From Camillea tinctor (Eukaryota > Ascomycota > Sordariomycetes > Xylariales > Xylariaceae), in the NCBI GenBank assembly GCA_022578605.1, contig MU394056.1:496001-560000 (forward strand): 64,000 nt of DNA, given 5' to 3'. Every line of letters begins with the position of its first letter. The first letter of the stretch is position 1. The notes beneath the pieces were generated by a model, which made no database searches, was not told where the DNA came from, and saw only the letters and a program-made list of their open reading frames with translations. Positions 58,108-64,000 of this stretch are shown in pieces. Made by a program: the position numbers and the translations under genes.

Positions 58108-59450
58108 ATGCCGAAGCCTCGCGTGTCGGAGTGGCGAAGGCTACCCCTGAGTCTGACAGAACTGTGTATTGATACAACTCTGCGCTGTGGACAATCTTTC
58201 AGATGGCGCCAGATCAACGATGAATGGTAATTATTTTAATAACTTTTTCCCCAAAAAAAGAAAGAGTCTATAGAATATGTCAATCCTTATACTAAGATGA
58301 GATCTAGGAATTGCGTGCTTCACGGTAGACTGCTCTCCTTGAAGCAGGATAAAGACTACTTGCATTACAGGGTCACATGGCCGGCATCTCTAAAAAGTCC
58401 AGCAAGGAAGGGTGATGTCGAATCTCATCACCCTGATGACACCGAAGAGCTTATCAAGCATTATTTCAGTTTGAAATATGACCTGAAAGCACTCTACGAT
58501 CAATGGTCTGAGTCCGATCCCAACTTCCGCCAGAAGGCCCCCAAGTTCACGGGAATTCGGATCCTGAGCCAAGATGCGTGGGAAGCTCTGATCAGCTTCA
58601 TATGTAGCAGTAACAACAACATTTCACGCATTTCCCAGATGGTATTCAGTCACCTATTCTCTTTTTCTCGCGCTACTCACAGAGACTAACCCTGCTCTTC
58701 AAGGTACACAAACTTTGTAAACACTACGGGCCTTTGATTGGCCATATAGGAGATGAGGCTTTCCATGATTTCCCAACACCGAAAGCTCTGACAGGGAAAA
58801 AGGTTGAGGCCCACCTAAGGGAGCTCGGTTTTGGCTATAGAGCCAAGTACATTGCCGATACGGCCACAATTCTTTCTACGGAGAAACCCGAAGGATGGCT
58901 CGAAAGTTTGACGAATCCCGAGAATCCGGCGTGGGCTGTGGTCAGGAACAGCGAGAACTGTGAGCCACCTACGTACAAGCAGGCTCATGAGCAATTGCTC
59001 TCACTCTCCGGTGTTGGGCCAAAGGTTGCAGACTGTGTCTGTCTGATGGGCCTGGGCTGGGGAGAGGCCGTGCCAGTCGACACGCATGTATGGCAGATTG
59101 CCCAGCGTGATTATAAGTTTGGAAAAGCTAAGACCAAGACCTTCTCGAAAACGATGTACGATTCAGTTGGAGATCACTTTCGAAAGATTTGGGGACAGCA
59201 GGCCGGGTGGGCTCAGTCCGTGCTGTTTACAGCCAACCTCAAATCGTTCTCGGAACAAGCAGCCGGCCCAAAGACCGAAGTTGTCGACATCAAGGTCAAA
59301 GTCGAGGAGAAGGAGGTTGTTAGTGAGTCGTCAGCCACTCCGCAGAATCGAAAGCGTCGGGTCGCTGTGGTGGAGGAAGTTAAGGTTGAAGAGCATCTCT
59401 CTACGGAGATAGGCCGGGTAACTAGGAAAAGGAAGAGGACAAGAAATTAA
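58108..59450 (+). CDS. OGG1: 8-oxoguanine DNA glycosylase
   Basis: Three exons: 58108-58226, 58308-58641 and 58704-59450, giving 399 aa. Donors are GTAATT and GTATTC; the second intron has an ACTAAC branch site before CAAG. The first exon is too short for a normal ORF list but is certain from sequence: SEWRRLPLSLTELCIDTTLRCGQ..FRW is the OGG N-terminal domain. The HhH-GPD motif reads LSGVGPKVADCVCL, with catalytic K258 and PVDTHV aspartate D277, 19 residues apart as in human K249/D268. SNNNISRISQM precedes the helices. The enzyme excises 8-oxoguanine opposite C and starts base-excision repair; the resulting abasic site is a substrate for APN1. The basic C-terminus (KRRV, RKRKRTRN) could be a nuclear signal. 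Confidence 0.96.
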
Positions 59451-60079
59451 GTGATACGACTCTTGCACTAGCGGGTTGCCCGTTGCCCTGACTCGAACTA
59501 GAATGCGAAGACGTACATATGTAGTTTACCAGAATTGTTTAATTATTTTCTTATTCAGCTATAAATGGTGGGAATTGGGATATATGATATTAAATAAAGG
59601 CAAAACATCTTATTTGATCTAGGAAAGAAAAAAAAAAGAGAAAAAAAAGGGTATAAGAGTGAATGTGAAGTAGTATACCTCTTAATTGTACAACTAAGTA
59701 TAGGTAGTACGCTATTACTTCAGCCACACAAGACTTGATCAAGGCAAAACACGCCACAGTTGTGGGTTTTTCGGCGAATCATCAGAGCCCAAACCTACCT
59801 AACCTAGTACCTAAATCTAACCTAGTCTAACCTAAGTAAGCTGACTTGGCCGGCTTGGCCGGTTAGTCAGCCAAACCTTTACAGCCAAACCTTGCAGCCT
59901 CAAGCCAAATTCTCATAATCTCTTCACCTCTCTCTCTTGCCTCTGGCTTTCTGCTGCCCATCAAACCCAAGCTACCTTGCATCCATCCATCCCACCACAC
60001 CCAATCCATTTCCATCCTCTCTACCTTCTCTTTCCCCCCTAAGACATGGTCACTTCCGGTGCTGGCACATTTCTCCACA
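59451..60079. other. Intergenic OGG1 / SF3B1
   Basis: 629 bp with A-rich runs near 59630-59650, CCTAACCTA-type motifs at 59795-59850, and a pyrimidine-rich leader (CTACCTTCTCTTTCCCCCC) before SF3B1. No gene. Confidence 0.6.
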
Positions 60080-63000
60080 ATGTCGGACGCTGACTTCGAG
60101 ACCATTCGAAAGCTCCAGGCTGAGCGCAACGCTGCTGCTGCCGCGAAAAAAGGATCGCGGTCTGACCCTGCCAACCAACGATCGGACAGTTCCACCAAGG
60201 CAAAGCTTACCGATTCATTCGATACCGAGCTCTATGATCGTGATGGAGGCGACAAGTATGCAGGTTATCTCACTTCCATTCCTGCCGGTGATGGAGAGGA
60301 CGAAGAGATGGAAGAAGCCGACAACTCCCGCCGCCTAGTTGGCCAGTACACGGCCACTCGTGCTCAAATTGACGAGTTCGCGCACGGCAACGGAGTCGAG
60401 GAGGACGATCCCTTCGAGGGGAAAGGCGAGCACAGCACTAGGATTGTCGATCGCGAAACCGATTATCAGAAGCGCCGCTTTGATCGTGTTCTCACCCCAA
60501 CTCGTGCCGATGCCTTCGCTGCCAATCGCCAGGCAGGTGCTGCTGAAGAAGGGAACACGTACCGCGATGTCATGGAGCTGAGAGAGATTGAAAGAGAAGA
60601 GGAGCGCGTCAGGCGCGCTATCCAAGCGAAGCAAACCGATAAAGACTCTAACGGTGACCACGAACCAACCCTGAAAGACGGCGACAAAGAGAACGCGGAA
60701 TCAGGACCTACCGAGGCTGTATCTGCTGGCAGGAAGCGTAAGAAGCGGTGGGATGTGTCTTCAACTACCGTGGAGGAACCTGCGGCAGCACCGGCCGAGG
60801 GAAAATCCAAGCGATCAAGATGGGATCAAGCCCCTTCGCTCCCTGCTCCTGGCGCTGCCGATGGAGGCAAGAAACGATCACGATGGGACCAAGCACCTTC
60901 TGCCACCCCGATCGGTAACAACGGTCTGGCCACCCCGATGCATACGTCCCAAGTTGGAGTTCCTCCTGTCCCGTCCTTCGGAACCGACATTTCGGGTCCA
61001 GCCGGTTTCTTAACTGATGACGAGCTGAACTCGTTACTTCCTGGCGAAGAGCAAGGTTACAAAACTCTCGAGCCACCACCTGGTTATCCTGCCGGTCATG
61101 CGCCTATTCACAGAGTTTCTGCTACCCCGTTGCCCGCAAACTATGGTGGCTTTATGATGCAGGATCCGGAGAGTGTCAGGGTAGGAGGCACCCCGATGCC
61201 GAAGGAAATCCCCGGCGTCGGTGAATTACAGTTCTTCAAGCAAGAGGATATGGCCTACTTCGGTAAACTTGCAGATGGATCTGACGAGAATACCTTGAGT
61301 GTCGACGAGCTCAAGGAGCGAAAGATCATGAGGCTACTTCTGAAGATCAAGAACGGTTCACCCCCGATGCGAAAAACTGCCCTTCGACAACTTACCGACA
61401 ATGCGAGACAATTTGGTGCTGGCCCTCTCTTCAACCAGATCCTCCCTCTACTTATGGAGAAATCTTTGGAGGACCAGGAGCGCCATTTACTTGTTAAAGT
61501 TATCGACCGTATTCTCTGGAAGCTGGATGATCTTGTTCGCCCTTACGTTCACAAAATTTTGGTTGTTATCGAACCACTTCTCATTGACCAAGATTATTAC
61601 GCTAGGGTTGAAGGTCGAGAGATTATTTCCAACCTAAGTAAGGCAGCTGGTCTTGCCACAATGATTAGTGTGATGAGACCAGATATCGACCATGTAGACG
61701 AATACGTGCGAAACACGACCGCCAGAGCGTTTGCTGTTGTTGCCTCGGCTCTTGGTATACCTGCTCTTCTACCATTTCTCCGCGCCGTCTGCCGTAGCAA
61801 GAAATCATGGCAAGCTCGACACACCGGTGTCAAAATTGTACAGCAAATCCCTATTCTAATGGGTTGTGCTGTCTTACCGCATCTGAAGGGGCTTGTGGAT
61901 TGTATTGGTCCAAACCTGAACGATGAGCAAACCAAAGTACGAACAGTTACTAGTTTGGCCATCGCAGCTTTAGCAGAAGCATCCAACCCTTACGGTATTG
62001 AAAGTTTTGACGACATTCTGAACCCTCTCTGGACTGGCGCTCGGAAGCAGCGTGGTAAGGGTCTTGCCGGGTTTCTGAAGGCGGTCGGCTACATTATCCC
62101 GCTCATGGACGAGGAATACGCGAATTACTATACCTCTCAAGTCATGGACATCTTGCTTCGCGAATTCTCGTCGCCCGATGAAGAAATGAAGAAGGTAGTC
62201 TTGAAGGTCGTCTCTCAATGTGCAGGCACCGAAGGAGTTACGGCTGGTTACCTTAAGGAGCACGTCCTAGATGAGTTTTTCAAGAGCTTCTGGGTTAGGC
62301 GAATGGCTCTCGACAAGAGAAACTATCGGCAAGTGGTCGAGACAACGGTTGATATTGGACAGAAAGTCGGTGCCAGCGAAATCCTGGAGCGCATCGTCGG
62401 TAACTTGAAAGATGAGAGTGAAGCGTACCGCAAGATGACTGTCGAAACTGTCGAAAAGGTCGTTGCGAGTCTCGGAGCTGCTGATATCGGCGAAAGGCTC
62501 GAGGAGCGGTTGATTGACGGCATCCTTCATTCTTTCCAGGAGCAGAGCGTTGAGGATGTCATTATGTTGAATGGTTTCGGAACAGTGGTGAACGCCCTAG
62601 GCACCCGATGTAAGCCGTACATACCACAAATCGTGTCGACTATTCTATGGCGTCTCAACAATAAATCTGCTACTATTCGACAGCAAGCTGCAGACCTTAT
62701 CAGCAGAATCGCAATGGTAATGAAACAGTGTGGCGAAGACGCATTGATGGGCAAACTTGGTGTTGTGCTCTATGAATACCTCGGTGAAGAGTACCCCGAG
62801 GTCTTGGGTTCTATACTTTCGGCGCTTCGTGGCATTGTGACGGTTGTTGGTATCAGCCAAATGCAGCCCCCAATCAAAGATCTACTCCCTCGCCTGACCC
62901 CTATTCTACGAAACCGTCACGAAAAGGTACAAGAGAATACTATTGATCTAGTGGGTCGTATTGCTGATCGCGGTCCGGAGAGTGTCAATGCGAGAGAATG

Positions 63001-63742
63001 GATGCGAATCTGTTTCGAATTGCTGGACATGCTCAAGGCACACAAGAAGGGCATCCGAAGAGCAGCCAATAATACATTTGGCTTCATTGCCAAGGCCATT
63101 GGTCCGCAAGATGTTTTGGCGACGTTGCTCAATAACCTTCGCGTCCAGGAACGACAGTCTCGTGTATGTACGGCCGTTGCTATCGGTATTGTCGCCGAGA
63201 CTTGTGCTCCTTTTACTGTCCTGCCAGCTCTGATGAACGAATACCGGGTACCCGAGTTAAACGTCCAGAACGGTGTGCTCAAATCACTTTCCTTCCTCTT
63301 CGAATACATTGGAGAGATGGCCAAAGATTATGTCTACGCTGTCACGCCACTCCTCGAAGATGCCTTAATTGATCGTGATCAGGTGCATCGGCAGACCGCA
63401 GCATCCGTGGTTAAACACATCGCACTTGGTGTAGTTGGCCTAGGATGCGAGGATGCCATGGTTCATCTTCTCAACGTGATCTACCCCAACATTTTCGAAA
63501 CAAGCCCACACGTCATTGACCGTATCGTGGAAGCTATAGAAGCCATTCGGGTAGCTGTTGGACCTGGCCTGGTAATGAATTATGTTTGGGCCGGTCTTTT
63601 TCACCCTGCCCGCAAGGTCAGACAACCATATTGGCGGCTGTACAATGACGCATACGTATATCAGGCGGACGCCCTGGTTCCCTATTACCCGAACCTGAGT
63701 GAGGAGGGCATCGATCGCACCGAGCTGGCGATTGTGCTATAA
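60080..63742 (+). CDS. SF3B1: Splicing factor 3B subunit 1 (SF3B1/Prp10)
   Basis: Intronless, 1220 aa from the ATG at 60080 ([13 protein letters not shown]). The upstream frame opens only with GTG. The disordered N-terminal half holds three U2AF ligand motifs: KKRWDVSS (W224), KRSRWDQAP (W248) and a second KRSRWDQAP (W269). A TP-containing linker follows, and HEAT repeats fill about residues 430-1200. [20 protein letters not shown] is the repeat that contains the lysine equivalent to human K700. [20 protein letters not shown] and [17 protein letters not shown] near the end match the family. SF3B1 clamps the branch-site helix of U2 snRNP. Its RWD motifs fit the UHM of U2AF65, encoded about 2.6 kb away. 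Length is slightly shorter than the human protein, mostly in the N-terminus. Confidence 0.97.
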   Translation: MSDADFETIRKLQAERNAAAAAKKGSRSDPANQRSDSSTKAKLTDSFDTELYDRDGGDKYAGYLTSIPAGDGEDEEMEEADNSRRLVGQYTATRAQIDEFAHGNGVEEDDPFEGKGEHSTRIVDRETDYQKRRFDRVLTPTRADAFAANRQAGAAEEGNTYRDVMELREIEREEERVRRAIQAKQTDKDSNGDHEPTLKDGDKENAESGPTEAVSAGRKRKKRWDVSSTTVEEPAAAPAEGKSKRSRWDQAPSLPAPGAADGGKKRSRWDQAPSATPIGNNGLATPMHTSQVGVPPVPSFGTDISGPAGFLTDDELNSLLPGEEQGYKTLEPPPGYPAGHAPIHRVSATPLPANYGGFMMQDPESVRVGGTPMPKEIPGVGELQFFKQEDMAYFGKLADGSDENTLSVDELKERKIMRLLLKIKNGSPPMRKTALRQLTDNARQFGAGPLFNQILPLLMEKSLEDQERHLLVKVIDRILWKLDDLVRPYVHKILVVIEPLLIDQDYYARVEGREIISNLSKAAGLATMISVMRPDIDHVDEYVRNTTARAFAVVASALGIPALLPFLRAVCRSKKSWQARHTGVKIVQQIPILMGCAVLPHLKGLVDCIGPNLNDEQTKVRTVTSLAIAALAEASNPYGIESFDDILNPLWTGARKQRGKGLAGFLKAVGYIIPLMDEEYANYYTSQVMDILLREFSSPDEEMKKVVLKVVSQCAGTEGVTAGYLKEHVLDEFFKSFWVRRMALDKRNYRQVVETTVDIGQKVGASEILERIVGNLKDESEAYRKMTVETVEKVVASLGAADIGERLEERLIDGILHSFQEQSVEDVIMLNGFGTVVNALGTRCKPYIPQIVSTILWRLNNKSATIRQQAADLISRIAMVMKQCGEDALMGKLGVVLYEYLGEEYPEVLGSILSALRGIVTVVGISQMQPPIKDLLPRLTPILRNRHEKVQENTIDLVGRIADRGPESVNAREWMRICFELLDMLKAHKKGIRRAANNTFGFIAKAIGPQDVLATLLNNLRVQERQSRVCTAVAIGIVAETCAPFTVLPALMNEYRVPELNVQNGVLKSLSFLFEYIGEMAKDYVYAVTPLLEDALIDRDQVHRQTAASVVKHIALGVVGLGCEDAMVHLLNVIYPNIFETSPHVIDRIVEAIEAIRVAVGPGLVMNYVWAGLFHPARKVRQPYWRLYNDAYVYQADALVPYYPNLSEEGIDRTELAIVL

Positions 63743-64000
63743 TTAAATTAGTGAGTGGGGGAGGCATGGTTTGCAACAACAAAGGCATCGGCGTCAGGGG
63801 TGTTGTACAGTAGATTGGACATGGAAGTTTTAAAGAGTACCACAACATAATGATTTCTTTGCAAATGATATTGTGAATTTGTATCATATGTACGTCACCT
63901 TTAAAGTATATGCTAGGTACCTAGTATTAGTCCTACCGAGTGAGGCTGGGTACGGGAGATTGCCGGTCCCAACATTCTCGAGGAATTCGACTCAGCAAGC
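63743..64000. other. 3' flank of SF3B1
   Basis: 258 bp with no gene visible; expected to hold the SF3B1 3' UTR. Confidence 0.6.

Overview
This window is nuclear DNA of a filamentous ascomycete (Pezizomycotina, most likely Sordariomycetes). Coding regions are split by short GT-AG introns with CTAAC/CTAAT-type branch sites, flanks carry pyrimidine-rich leaders, and the gene set is purely eukaryotic: RPS13, SDC1, HAP2/HapB, LSM2, BUB1, U2AF65 and SF3B1. I could name no mobile element, tRNA, rRNA, snRNA or CRISPR array. Exon coordinates below come from splice motifs, reading phase and protein conservation, and no transcript data were available.

Layout. 0-7.4 kb is gene-dense: an AIG2/GGACT-like protein (-), ribosomal protein S13 (+, 4 exons), the COMPASS subunit Sdc1 (-, 3 exons) and the crosslink-repair nuclease FAN1 (+, 2 exons). 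7.4-30.4 kb is a gene desert broken only by one unrecognised 243-aa Ser/Pro-rich protein (-, 14.6-15.3 kb). The desert flanks are rich in microsatellites and TAGGTA-type tracts. Its middle (about 17.6-24.6 kb) is not, and holds only doubtful coding relics. 30.4-34.2 kb holds HAP2/HapB (+) and LSM2 (+, with a 14-nt first exon and an 879-nt first intron). 35-41 kb holds the PSO2/SNM1 crosslink nuclease (-) and a 689-aa MFS transporter of the phosphate/organophosphate type (-). 44-45.6 kb is a secreted tyrosinase (-, 6 exons). 46.9-63.7 kb is dense again: APN1 (+), BUB1/MadBub kinase (-), a TENA/THI-4 protein (-), U2AF65 (-), OGG1 (+) and SF3B1 (+).

How the genes relate. Five genes protect the genome: FAN1 and PSO2 act on interstrand crosslinks, OGG1 and APN1 are successive steps of base-excision repair of oxidised guanine, and BUB1 guards chromosome segregation. 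They are not an operon. Their promoters are separate, but FAN1 has two ACGCGT (MluI cell-cycle box) sites just upstream, and weaker versions lie upstream of PSO2 and APN1. Three genes serve splicing: LSM2 (U6 snRNP), U2AF65 and SF3B1. SF3B1 carries three RWD ligand motifs of the kind that bind the C-terminal UHM domain of U2AF65, encoded 2.6 kb away. HAP2 is the CCAAT-binding subunit, and an inverted CCAAT pair sits about 300 bp before its own start codon.
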